A stretch of DNA of 64,000 nucleotides from JAWVFM01 sp963771655. Lineage in GTDB: Bacteria > Actinomycetota > Thermoleophilia > Solirubrobacterales > 70-9. The position numbers and the translations under genes were made by a program. Positions 23,826 through 31,674 of this stretch are shown in pieces. The stretch covers positions 1 to 64,000 of the forward strand of contig CAVYUG010000018.1 of NCBI GenBank assembly GCA_963771655.1. The letters are read 5' to 3'. How positions within the stretch are numbered: position 1 is the first letter of the stretch; the number at the start of each line of letters is the position of its first letter. The notes under the pieces were generated by a model that was not told the origin of the DNA, ran no database searches, and saw only the letters and a list, made by a program, of their open reading frames with translations.

Positions 23826-24710
23826 GTGAGTGAGGGGTCGACACCGCCGCGCAAGGCCGGCGGATTGCTGGCCCGTGTCGTCAGGCGCAGCGGTGGGCAG
23901 ACCGCGCCCGGCAACCTCGGCCTCAACCCCTCGGCGCCTCCGATCGCGCGCGGCGACGAGGCAATGGATCGCGTCGACAAGCAGCGGACGGCTGCCGAGC
24001 GACGGAGGGCGCAGGCCGCTCGCAAGGCGAGGCGGGTCGAGGAGGCTCGGCGTCGCACCGAGGCGGCTCTTGAAGCGAAGATCCGCGACCTCGAGGCCCG
24101 CCTTGGCGCAGCGGAGCGCGCAGAGCGAGAGGCGGAGGAGGCTCACGAGGCCGAACGCGAGCGGCTGCTCGCCAGGCTCTATGCGGCCGAGCGGTGGCGG
24201 CGTGAGGCCGAGGCGGCCCGGCACGCGACCGTCTCGGAGATAGAGGCCCGACTCCGAGCCGCGGAGAGTGCGCAGAAGGAGGCCGAGGACGCTGCCTCGG
24301 CCAAGGTCGAGGCGCTCGAAGCGGCGCTTCGTGAGTCCGAGGACGCCCGGCGCCGAGCCGGCGACGCCCTGACGGAGGCGGAACGCGCCAATGACGCCGC
24401 TCGTCAGGTCCACAAGGGCGCTGTGGGGGAGCTTGGAGCGAAGCTCGAGGAAGCGACGCGGAGGCTGGCTGAGCAGCGTCAGGACAACGGGGATCGCCAC
24501 GACGCGGCCGGGCGGCTCGAGCTCAACACGGCCACCGTCGAAGGCCTGAGGGGATTGGGGCTCTCCATCACCCAGGCGGCACGCTTGGTCAGCCGGCGTG
24601 AAGTGATCGGCGGCTTCGGCTCGGCCGACGACTTGGAACCGATCCCAGGCCTGCCGCCCGAGCATCTCGCGACATTGCTCGAGCGCGCGTACATCGACCC
24701 GGCGGCCTAG
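23826..24710 (+). CDS. Coiled-coil protein with C-terminal ComEA-type helix-hairpin-helix
   Basis: GTG 23826 opens a 294-residue protein. Residues 45-220 are a long coiled coil, almost pure A/E/R/K (RRRAQAARKARRVEEARRRTEAALEAKIRDLEARLGAAER). Residues 231-294 form a helix-hairpin-helix like ComEA/T2SK: LELNTATVEGLRGLGLSITQAARLVSRREVIGGFGSADDLEPIPGLP. ComEA-type domains bind DNA without sequence specificity. There is no signal peptide or membrane helix, so the combination suggests a cytoplasmic DNA-bridging or nucleoid-related protein. The gene stands alone. Confidence 0.82.
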   Translation: MSEGSTPPRKAGGLLARVVRRSGGQTAPGNLGLNPSAPPIARGDEAMDRVDKQRTAAERRRAQAARKARRVEEARRRTEAALEAKIRDLEARLGAAERAEREAEEAHEAERERLLARLYAAERWRREAEAARHATVSEIEARLRAAESAQKEAEDAASAKVEALEAALRESEDARRRAGDALTEAERANDAARQVHKGAVGELGAKLEEATRRLAEQRQDNGDRHDAAGRLELNTATVEGLRGLGLSITQAARLVSRREVIGGFGSADDLEPIPGLPPEHLATLLERAYIDPAA

Positions 24711-24825
24711 CCCCCCCGGCACGCACAGGTGTGGCCAACTCCACACCTAGGGCCCCTGGTAGGAGCGCGCTTCGCGGGCGATGCTGCGGGTGCAGTTCGA
24801 AACCACCTACCAAGGAGAACAACAA

Positions 24826-25176
24826 ATGAACATCACCAAGACCCGCCGAGCCCTGACCGCCCTCGTCGCGGCGCTCGCCGTCGCCGGCGCGGCCACCACG
24901 AGCCTCGCCTCGGCGAGCCCCTCCCACGACAAGCTGACGATCCACTACACGGGCGACGGCTTCGAGGGCAAGATCAAGTCGAGCAAGCAAAGCTGCCGGG
25001 CCAACCGCACCGTCACCGTTCACAAGGCCTCCGGCAAGGAGCTCTACTCCGATACGACCGAGACCGACGGAAGCTGGAACACCGGCAACTCCGGCCAGGT
25101 CCGCGGCCGCTTCTACGCCACGGTCAACGCCAAGGGCGGCTGCCTGCCCCTCGTCTCGAAGACGATCCGGGCCTAG
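24826..25176 (+). CDS. Small exported protein
   Basis: ATG 24826 is preceded by AAGGAGAA. The 116-residue protein has a signal peptide (RRALTALVAALAVAGAATTSLASA) and a compact domain, DKLTIHYTGDGFEGKIKSSKQSCRANRTVTVHKASGKELYSDTTETDGSWNTGNSGQVRGRFYATVNAKGGCLP. The two cysteines probably form a disulfide and the pattern suggests an Ig-like or prealbumin-like sandwich. Function unknown. A strong terminator follows. Confidence 0.82.
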   Translation: MNITKTRRALTALVAALAVAGAATTSLASASPSHDKLTIHYTGDGFEGKIKSSKQSCRANRTVTVHKASGKELYSDTTETDGSWNTGNSGQVRGRFYATVNAKGGCLPLVSKTIRA

Positions 25177-25197
25177 CTCCGACCGACATCCAAACGG

Positions 25198-25236
25198 ACG
25201 GGCCGGGTGGCGCGCAGGCGCCGCCCGGCCCGTTTT
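25198..25236. terminator. Strong intrinsic terminator
   Basis: GGGCCGGGTGGCGC (25200-25213) pairs with GCGCCGCCCGGCCC (25218-25231), 14 bp with one G-U and a GCAG loop. It extends by a C-G and an A-U pair and is followed by TTTTC. It ends the exported-protein transcript and could also act on the minus-strand gene that stops at 25277. Confidence 0.85.
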
Positions 25237-25276
25237 CGCGCGGTCGTCGCGACGATTGAGGCCGTGTCGACCCTGG

Positions 25277-25915
25277 CTAGCCGAGGGCGCGGAAGAGGGC
25301 GTTTACCGCGCGCCGGCTGCCGTCCACCTCGACCTCGCCCGAGGCGATCGCCTTGCCGAGCGGCCGCCCGCCGAAGACGATGCCCGCGAGCGTGTCGGGG
25401 TTGCTCCTGAGCGCCGCGTCCGGATCGCCGGCCTCACCGTGCCGGGCGTCGAAGCCGCCGTTCACGCGGATCGAGTACGGGACCTCTCCCAGCCAGAGCT
25501 CGTAGGTAGCATCGAGCCCGTCCGCCTTCTCCGCCTGGAAGGTGGCCTTCAGCGCCAGCACGAGCGAGTCGGGCCCCATCGGCGCGCCCAGCGGGAAGCC
25601 GGGGGACCGGCTCGCCCACCGCCCGAGCGCCAACACCGCGGGCTCGAGATCCCTTCCCCACTCGGTCAGCTCGTAGACCCGCGCGGCGGCCGGAGGGGCC
25701 AGCCTGCGGCGACGGATGATTCCGGCCTCCTCGAGCTCGCGGAGCCGCTGGCCGAGGACGTTCGGGCTGATGTCGGGAATGCCGGCGCGCAGGTCGGTGA
25801 ATCGCTTCGGCCCCAGCAGCAGCTCGCGGATCACCAGCAGCGCCCAGCGCTGCCCAAGGAGATCGGAGGCATGAGCGATCCCGCAACCGTCGTCATGGGT
25901 CCTTCTGCGCGACAT
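25277..25915 (-). CDS. HxlR-family regulator with C-terminal SCP2-like domain
   Basis: Residues 1-105 form an HxlR winged helix: CGIAHASDLLGQRWALLVIRELLLGPKRFTDLRAGIPDISPNVLGQRLRELEEAGIIRRRRLAPPAAARVYELTEWG. Residues 115-212 resemble an SCP2 lipid-binding domain (ATYELWLGEVPYSIRVNGGFDARHGEAGDPDAALRSNPDTLAGIVFGGRPLGKAIASGEVEVDG). This suggests a repressor that senses a hydrophobic ligand. It is transcribed away from a DUF899/VOC gene pair, and the inverted repeat TAACG-TC-CGTTA (25929-25940) sits just before its ATG, a likely operator. Confidence 0.88.
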   Translation of the reverse strand: MSRRRTHDDGCGIAHASDLLGQRWALLVIRELLLGPKRFTDLRAGIPDISPNVLGQRLRELEEAGIIRRRRLAPPAAARVYELTEWGRDLEPAVLALGRWASRSPGFPLGAPMGPDSLVLALKATFQAEKADGLDATYELWLGEVPYSIRVNGGFDARHGEAGDPDAALRSNPDTLAGIVFGGRPLGKAIASGEVEVDGSRRAVNALFRALG

Positions 25916-25928
25916 CGCGGCGGAAGTC

Positions 25929-25940
25929 TAACGTCCGTTA
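25929..25940. promoter_or_regulatory. Operator-like inverted repeat TAACG-TC-CGTTA
   Basis: A perfect 5-bp inverted repeat with a 2-bp spacer lies 14 bp upstream of the HxlR-SCP2 start, in the intergenic region shared with the divergent DUF899 gene. The AT-rich stretch that follows (25961-25983) is a likely promoter. Confidence 0.45.
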
Positions 25941-26036
25941 ATGCGGAAAAGCAAGTGGCGAGTTATCTATTAGGACTATATGGTACGGTCCGCCGGCGAT
26001 ACGAAGAAGCCCGCAAGCGAGCGGAAGGAGATCGGG

Positions 26037-26736
26037 ATGGACCTGCCGGAGGTCGTGTCCGCCAGCGAATGGGAGGCGGCACAGCAGGAGCTCCAGGCGA
26101 AGGAGAAGGAGCTGACTCGCCGGAGCGATGAGCTCGCGGCCGAGCGCCGGCGGCTGCCGCGCACGAGAGGTCGAGAAGGACTACGAGTTCGAGGGCCCGC
26201 AGGGGAAGGCCGGGCTCGCGGACCTGTTCGAGGGCCGCCGCCAGCTCGTCCTCTACCACTTCATGTTCGGGCCGAACCAGGACGAGGGCTGCGACGGCTG
26301 CTGCATGTTCGTCGACCAGGTCGGGCACCCCGCCCACCTACACGCCCGCGACGTCACCTTCGCGATCACCTCGCGGGCGCCGTTCGCCAAGCTCGAGCCG
26401 TTCCGGCGGCGGCTGGGATGGGAGCACCCTTGGTACTCCTGGGGAGGGGGGGACTTCGGCGTCGACTTCGGCACCTCCCCCGCCGAGCCCAAGGAGGGCG
26501 CCCACCAGGACGGCGAGGGCTTCGGGCTGAGCGTCTTCCTGCGCGACGGCGACGACGTCTACCGCACTTACTTCACGCGCAACCGCGGCGTCGAGGCACT
26601 CGGACCCGTCTGGAGCTTCCTCGACCGGGCACCGTTCGGGCGTCAGGAGACCTGGGAGGACTCACCGTCCGGCTACCCGCAGGGCAAGCCCTACACCTGG
26701 TGGCGCCGTCACGACGAATACGAGGAGGAGCGATGA
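26037..26736 (+). pseudogene. DUF899 thioredoxin-like protein gene, frameshifted
   Basis: ATG 26037 follows GGAAGGAG. The first frame gives MDLPEVVSASEWEAAQQELQ and a charged helix up to AAERRRLPR near 26160. The DUF899 body then continues in another frame: VEKDYEFEGPQGKAGLADLFEGRRQLVLYHFMFGPNQDEGCDGCCMFVDQVGHPAHL, ending GKPYTWWRRHDEYEEER. One indel explains everything, so it may be an assembly error; otherwise the gene is inactive. DUF899 proteins have a thioredoxin fold with a CDGC(C)-type site. The stop overlaps the next start (ATGA). Control by the divergent HxlR protein is likely. Confidence 0.82.
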
Positions 26737-27554
26737 GCGACCGCGACGGCTTCGCGCCGGGGGTTCCCTGCTTGGTCACCGGCGTCTTTCCCGATCCGCA
26801 GGCAGCCGCTGCCCTCTATTCGGACCTGTTCGGCTGGGAGACCGAGGACCTGATGCCGGCTGATCATCCGGGCAGCTACGTCGTGGGCCGCCTCCGTGGC
26901 CGCGACGCGGCCGCGATCGTCTCCCAGCACGGGGCCCCCGCGCCGCCCGAGCCGGTCTGGACCACCCTGATCTGGGTCGAGAGCGCCGACGAGGCGGCCG
27001 CCAAGGCAGCCGACGCCGGCGGACACCTCATCGGGCAGCCCTTCGACTCGCCGGGCGGCGGCCGGCAAGCCGTGCTCGCCGACCCGGCCGGAGCGGTGTT
27101 CTCGGTCTGGGAGCCGCGCGAGGGTCGCGGTGCACAGGTGGTCAATGAGCCCGGCGCCTGGTCGATGAGCTCGCTGAGCACCGACGACCCGGAGGGCACG
27201 AAGCGGTTTTACTCACAGCTCTTCGGCTGGGATACCCGCAGCTTCGACATGGGCGGGGGCGAGTTCACGATGTTCACGGTGCCGGACTACGTCGGCGGCG
27301 AGCCGCAGCAGCCGGTTCCCCGCGACGTCGTCGCGGTGATGGCGCCGCCGAGCGACGACGATGAGGGCCCTCCGAGGTGGGCGGTCGACTTCTGGGTCGC
27401 GGATATCGACGCCGCTGTCTCGAAGGTGTCAGACGCCGGCGGCGAAGTGCTCACCGCGCCCTACGACCTGTCGGGCTCTGGCCTCCGCCAGGCCGTGATC
27501 CGCGACCCGCAGGGGGCGGTGCTCACCCTCACCCAGCCGCCCGGAGCCGCCTAA
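26733..27554 (+). CDS. Two-domain VOC (glyoxalase-like) protein
   Basis: The 273-residue protein contains two VOC domains: residues 10-125 (FPDPQAAAALYSDLFGWETED...ADPAGAVFSVWEP) and 140-270 (TDDPEGTKRFYSQLFGWDTRS...RDPQGAVLTLTQP). Tandem copies of this type pair to form one metal-binding cleft and occur in dioxygenases, isomerases and resistance proteins; the substrate is unknown. ATG 26733 overlaps the DUF899 stop and has GAGGAGGAG upstream, so both are co-translated. Confidence 0.88.
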   Translation: MSDRDGFAPGVPCLVTGVFPDPQAAAALYSDLFGWETEDLMPADHPGSYVVGRLRGRDAAAIVSQHGAPAPPEPVWTTLIWVESADEAAAKAADAGGHLIGQPFDSPGGGRQAVLADPAGAVFSVWEPREGRGAQVVNEPGAWSMSSLSTDDPEGTKRFYSQLFGWDTRSFDMGGGEFTMFTVPDYVGGEPQQPVPRDVVAVMAPPSDDDEGPPRWAVDFWVADIDAAVSKVSDAGGEVLTAPYDLSGSGLRQAVIRDPQGAVLTLTQPPGAA

Positions 27555-27646
27555 GAGGGCGCTGCGGCGCTTGTGTTAGCGTCGCCAGAGGCGCGCGGGC
27601 GCCGGCAGCCGCCGATCGTCCGGCGCGTCCTTACTTGGGAGGTGCC

Positions 27647-28210
27647 ATGCACCGAGTTCCTCTTGGCCGACCGTCGCCGGCGATGATCGTCGCATTGGTC
27701 GCGCTGTTCGTCGCGCTCGGTGGCTCTGCGCTCGCGAGCGTGATCATCGCCTCCAACGGCCAGGTCGCCAGGAAGACGATCGCGGGCCATCAACCTCCCG
27801 CGGGCGATCACCCCAACATCATCGGCGGCTCCATCAACGCCGTGGACCTCTCGTCGGACCTCAAGAGTTCGCTGAAGCTTCACTGCGCATCCGACCTGCT
27901 GCGGGCCGCGGACATCTGCGTTGAGCCCGCGCTTCGCGCGGACGCGACCTTTGGGCGGGCGCTACAGGCGTGCGCGAGCGCCGGACGTCGACTGCCTACC
28001 GTGGCCGAGCTCGCGCTGGCATTCGAGCACCTCGGCGCGCCCCAACCGAGCCAATGGGTGGCGACGCAGTACTTCGATCAAAGCGCCGGCGGGACGTCCC
28101 TCTTGGCGGGTCTTCTCGGCAACGATGGGTCTCGCACCCTCCAGTTCGGCGTCGATAGTGCATCGGTGCACATCCAGCCCTACCGCTGTGTGAGCTCCGC
28201 GACGAACTGA
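27647..28210 (+). CDS. Exported protein with C-type-lectin-like end
   Basis: ATG 27647 is preceded by GGGAGG. The N-terminus GRPSPAMIVALVALFVALGGSALA is the signal/anchor typical of Thermoleophilia surface proteins. After a linker (IIGGSINAVDLSSDLKSS) comes a domain with LRAADICVEPALRADATFGRALQACASAGRRLPTVAELALAFEH and HIQPYRCVSS. The AxxACxxxGRRLPTxxEL motif occurs in formylglycine-generating-like and C-type-lectin-like proteins. It is 187 residues and probably a binding protein on the cell surface. Confidence 0.8.
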   Translation: MHRVPLGRPSPAMIVALVALFVALGGSALASVIIASNGQVARKTIAGHQPPAGDHPNIIGGSINAVDLSSDLKSSLKLHCASDLLRAADICVEPALRADATFGRALQACASAGRRLPTVAELALAFEHLGAPQPSQWVATQYFDQSAGGTSLLAGLLGNDGSRTLQFGVDSASVHIQPYRCVSSATN

Positions 28211-28427
28211 CCTCCAGATCCTCCACGGACCGCCCGATTGCCTCATTCACCGAGGATGTCCTGCCGCCGGCGCTAACCCTCCTTCGTGGCCAGGCGCTCG
28301 AGGACTCGAGCGCTGACCCCGCGTTCCCGCGCCGAATGCGTGCCCCGCTCTTGCACGCATCGCTGCCAGTCCGACCGTCGGCTTAGCATTGTCGGTAGCC
28401 GGAATGCCGACCCGAGGAGGAGCGCGG

Positions 28428-28985
28428 ATGATCACCACGGAGGATCAGCTGGAAGTGAGGGAGGCGACCGCGGGGTGGTGGCTGCTCGGTCTCGTCGGGC
28501 TTCTCAGCATCGTCGCGGGCGTGATCATCCTCTTCAAGCCCAGCAACAGCCTTGCGACCCTCGCTGTCATCGCCGGCATCTTCCTGCTCCTCGACGGCAT
28601 CCTCGAGCTCGTCGCCTCGCTCATGAAGACCACCCGCAACCGCGGGATGACGGCGCTCTTCGGCGTCCTCAGCGCGATCGTCGGCGTCCTACTGATTCGC
28701 CACCCGATCGGCGGTGTCGCCGCTGTTGCGCTGTTGATCGGCATCTGGTTGATCGCGGTCGGCGTGATCCGCTTCGCGACCGCCTTCGACGAGCTCGAGC
28801 ACCGCTCCTGGCACGCCCTCGCCGGGGTCTTCGAGATGGTCGCCGGCATCGCGATCATCGCGAGCCCCAATATCGGCTACGCGACGCTGGCGATCCTCGT
28901 CGGCTTCGGCTTCATCCTGAACGGCATCGGGATGACGGCCCTCGGCTGGGCCATGCACCGTGTGAGGCACGCCGCCGCGAGCTAG
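28428..28985 (+). CDS. HdeD-family (DUF308) membrane protein
   Basis: The 185-residue protein has six membrane helices in three hairpins, each with the DUF308 pattern: LLGLVGLLSIVAGVIILFKPSNSLATLAVIAGIFLLLDGILELVAS, ALFGVLSAIVGVLLIRHP and ALAGVFEMVAGIAIIASPNIGYATLAILVGFGFILNGIGM. Relatives of HdeD are linked to acid or general stress in some bacteria; the role here is unknown. ATG 28428 is chosen because GAGGAGGAG lies 6 nt upstream. It converges on the next gene with a 4-nt overlap. Confidence 0.87.
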   Translation: MITTEDQLEVREATAGWWLLGLVGLLSIVAGVIILFKPSNSLATLAVIAGIFLLLDGILELVASLMKTTRNRGMTALFGVLSAIVGVLLIRHPIGGVAAVALLIGIWLIAVGVIRFATAFDELEHRSWHALAGVFEMVAGIAIIASPNIGYATLAILVGFGFILNGIGMTALGWAMHRVRHAAAS

Positions 28986-30958
28986 GTCGCGGCCTCGCCC
29001 GCGCGTGGGCTCACTCCCCCGCGACGCGGGGCGAGCCATCGGCGCCATCCCCTCGGCGCTTCCGCGCTTTCGGTCTCCCTGCGGGCGATGAGGTCCAGGT
29101 AGAGCAGCGTGCGGCCGATCGCGACGTAGGGCACGAGCAGCGCGAAGACGAGCCCGCCGATCACGTTGACCCAGGTGAGCGAGAAGTTGGCGAAGATGAG
29201 GAAGAAGCCAAGCACCGGTCCGATCGTGAAGCTGAGCAGCTCGAAGAACCCGGCCACGCAGAGCGTTCGCAGCCAGTGGCCGCGCACGACCCGGGTGCTG
29301 CCGCGAAAGGCGTCCCGGATCGAGCGGTCTTCGAACAGGATCTCCTGCTGCACGAACTGCCAGTCGATGAACTTCCAGAGGGCGATCGGGGCGCCGATCA
29401 GCGTGACGAGGAGCGCGAGGAGGGCGATGTTCAAGAGCAGCGCCGCCCCGACCAATCGCCAGAAGCGACTGAGGGCCAGCCGGTAGGACGTCGCGAACGT
29501 CGCCGACCGCTTGCTGGCGAGCAACGTCACGGCCGCGACCACGGCAGCGCTGACGGCGATCAGGGCGATCATGCGCGCGAGCCCGGTCACCGAGACGTCG
29601 GGGTCGATCCTGACGCTCCCGATGGTGATCGCCGGATGGATGTCGTTCGCCCCGGTGAGGCTGGTCAGCAGCCACTGGATGCCCCAAATCACCCCGATGA
29701 TCGGGAGCGCGGTCAGCCCGATCGGTAAGAAGGCGCGCCATTGCCGGCCGTAGAGCTGGCGAGCCGCTCGGACGAGCTGCCCGAAGGCGCGGCGTTGGCG
29801 GAGCTCCGAGAGGTCGACCGGCCGCCAGCGGGTGGCGAGGATCGGGATGAGGATGATCACGGCGGCGATCGCCACCAGCACCAGCGCCCCGGTGGGCGAC
29901 TTCGCCTGGAGGTTGATGAACGACGACACCGCCGAGACCGCTCCGCAGAAGACCCCGGAGCTGGCCGGACCGATGACGTCGCCGCCCGGCAGCTCCGGGC
30001 TCGTCGAGCGGATGCCATCCATCCAGGTGATCGGCGTCCGCCATTGAGGCTTGAAGTAAGGCCCGGTTGGGCCGTTGTTGCTCAGGCCCTTCTCCTTCTG
30101 TCCCCAGTGGCCGCGGTAGGTCAGCCACTGGTAGCGGCTGCCGGGCGCGGGCTTGCTCGGCATCAGGCGCGATTGGGGGGTGAGCCGCCGCACCGGCTCG
30201 CTGGTGTCGTCGCAGCCGACGCCGGAGCCGTGCTGGCCGTTCCCGAGATAGACGGCGGTGTCGTAGAAGGTGGCGTGCGACCCAGCCGCGGGGTAGACGA
30301 TGGGGTGAGTGCGGCGCTTCTGCACCTTGTAGTCGTCCCAGCTCGCCTTCTCGCCGCCGGCGTGTTGGTAGAGCGCGACCTCGTAGGGCCCGGTCTCGAG
30401 CGCCCTCTTCGGCGTCGCGCCGTCGAACGCGACCTGCATCCCCTCCCAGTCGCCCTCGTGGAGGTCGTTGAACTGGTTGAAGTAGTAGAAGAACCAGTAC
30501 TCGACGACGAGGTCCGACGTGCCGGCCTCGCGGACGACGTGGGCGTAGGTGATCGCAGGCGCCTTCCCCGCTTTCTGCAAGGCCTCGAAGTCCTTCGCGT
30601 AGGTGCAGCCGGCATCGAGCGGGTCGCCGGGCAGGTCGAGGAAGTAGCTCTTGCCTCGCCCCGCGATTTGGCTCGCGGTCGGGGCGGTGGCAATGACGCG
30701 CCGCCCGTGCGCCCCGTTGTGGACGAGGGTTACGCGCGGGTTGCCGAGGACCGTATCGACGGTCGTCGGCTGGAACTGCTCCTCCGACGTATCGCACGGC
30801 GGTTTCTCGCTCTGCGTGCGCAGAAAGAGGATCGGCGAGTAAGCGTGGACGAGACGCTCGACCCGGGTGGAGGCGGCCGCCGGGGTGACGAGAATGAGGG
30901 CGACGAGCGCGGTCAGCGCCGTCGCAAGCCAGCGCCCCCTGCGATTCACGGACGCCAA
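28982..30958 (-). CDS. Exported Vps62-like domain fused to a membrane domain
   Basis: The 658-residue protein starts with a signal peptide (WLATALTALVALILVTPAAAS). Residues about 35-300 look like a Vps62-type domain: HAYSPILFLRTQSEKPPCDTSEEQFQP, VVEYWFFYYFNQFNDLHEGDWEGMQVAF and HPIVYPAAGSHATFYDTAVYLG. The C-terminal half has about seven membrane helices like those of multi-pass DUF proteins (GALVLVAIAAVIILIPI, FLPIGLTALPIIGVIWG, LARMIALIAVSAAVVAAVTLL, LVGAALLLNIALLALLVTLIG). It is probably an envelope protein with a large outside domain. The function is unknown. Confidence 0.8.
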   Translation of the reverse strand: MASVNRRGRWLATALTALVALILVTPAAASTRVERLVHAYSPILFLRTQSEKPPCDTSEEQFQPTTVDTVLGNPRVTLVHNGAHGRRVIATAPTASQIAGRGKSYFLDLPGDPLDAGCTYAKDFEALQKAGKAPAITYAHVVREAGTSDLVVEYWFFYYFNQFNDLHEGDWEGMQVAFDGATPKRALETGPYEVALYQHAGGEKASWDDYKVQKRRTHPIVYPAAGSHATFYDTAVYLGNGQHGSGVGCDDTSEPVRRLTPQSRLMPSKPAPGSRYQWLTYRGHWGQKEKGLSNNGPTGPYFKPQWRTPITWMDGIRSTSPELPGGDVIGPASSGVFCGAVSAVSSFINLQAKSPTGALVLVAIAAVIILIPILATRWRPVDLSELRQRRAFGQLVRAARQLYGRQWRAFLPIGLTALPIIGVIWGIQWLLTSLTGANDIHPAITIGSVRIDPDVSVTGLARMIALIAVSAAVVAAVTLLASKRSATFATSYRLALSRFWRLVGAALLLNIALLALLVTLIGAPIALWKFIDWQFVQQEILFEDRSIRDAFRGSTRVVRGHWLRTLCVAGFFELLSFTIGPVLGFFLIFANFSLTWVNVIGGLVFALLVPYVAIGRTLLYLDLIARRETESAEAPRGWRRWLAPRRGGVSPRAGEAAT

Positions 30959-30998
30959 CGTACCCCGGCGGTCAGACGAGCAGCCGATGCTGTCGCGT

Positions 30999-31634
30999 CT
31001 ACGCGGAGTCCTCGGCGAGCCGTTCGAGCTCGAGCCTGAGGGCCGGCAGAAAGGCCGAGTTCGGTCGGGCCTTGGCGATGACCTCGATCGAGTCGCTGTA
31101 GTGGGCCACCATGCTCTCGATGCTCGTCCCGATGCGATCGGCCACGCCAGGACCGTAGGTCTGGAGCCCTCGGCGCAGCCCGAGGACGTCGGAGAGCTTG
31201 TCGGCTGCGAACACGGTCATCGCCTGTCCCCCGGCCGCGGCCACCTGCGCCCTCAGCGCGGCCTTGCGCTCGTCGAAGGCCTCGATCGCAGGGTCCTCGC
31301 TCAAGGTCATGACCTGGTCCGCGATCCGCTCGCCTACCTCGCTTCGGAGGTCCTCCTCGCTCAGCGTGCCTCGCTCGACCGAGTCATGCAGCAGGCCGAC
31401 GGCGACGAGCTCCGCGTCGAAACCGGCGTCGTGGAGGAGAGCCGCGACCTCGGTGACGTGGTTGAGGAAAGGACGGCCGTCGGCGGCGCGCGTCTGCGCG
31501 CGGTGCGCGGACTCGGCGATCTCGTAAGCGCGTTCGACCAGCGCCGACTCGCCGATCCATGCCGGCCGAGCCTCGGCGGGCTGGCCCTCGGCTGTCGCCA
31601 CCGATGAGTGCGCCGGGCGATGGTCGAGAGTCAC
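30999..31634 (-). CDS. HD-domain hydrolase, RelA/SpoT-hydrolase (MESH1)-like
   Basis: The 211-residue protein has an HD domain ordered as in the (p)ppGpp hydrolase half of RelA/SpoT: RAYEIAESAHRAQTRAADGRPFLNHVTEVAALL, VAVGLLHDSVERG (the HD pair and following Glu) and VFAADKLSDVLGL. No synthetase, TGS or ACT domain is present, so it would be a small alarmone hydrolase like MESH1, or another nucleotide hydrolase. The start is GTG at 31634. The proline/alanine-rich first 25 residues may be untranslated. Confidence 0.82.
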   Translation of the reverse strand: MTLDHRPAHSSVATAEGQPAEARPAWIGESALVERAYEIAESAHRAQTRAADGRPFLNHVTEVAALLHDAGFDAELVAVGLLHDSVERGTLSEEDLRSEVGERIADQVMTLSEDPAIEAFDERKAALRAQVAAAGGQAMTVFAADKLSDVLGLRRGLQTYGPGVADRIGTSIESMVAHYSDSIEVIAKARPNSAFLPALRLELERLAEDSA

Positions 31635-31674
31635 GTAACGAGCTTATCGCCGCTTTGTTAACGCGTGGGGCCGA

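Noticed and set aside
28689..30797. 702-codon frame on the minus strand opposite the DUF308 gene
   Set aside because: It is a shadow of the Vps62-like gene and of the DUF308 gene, of low-complexity Arg/Pro/Ala composition.
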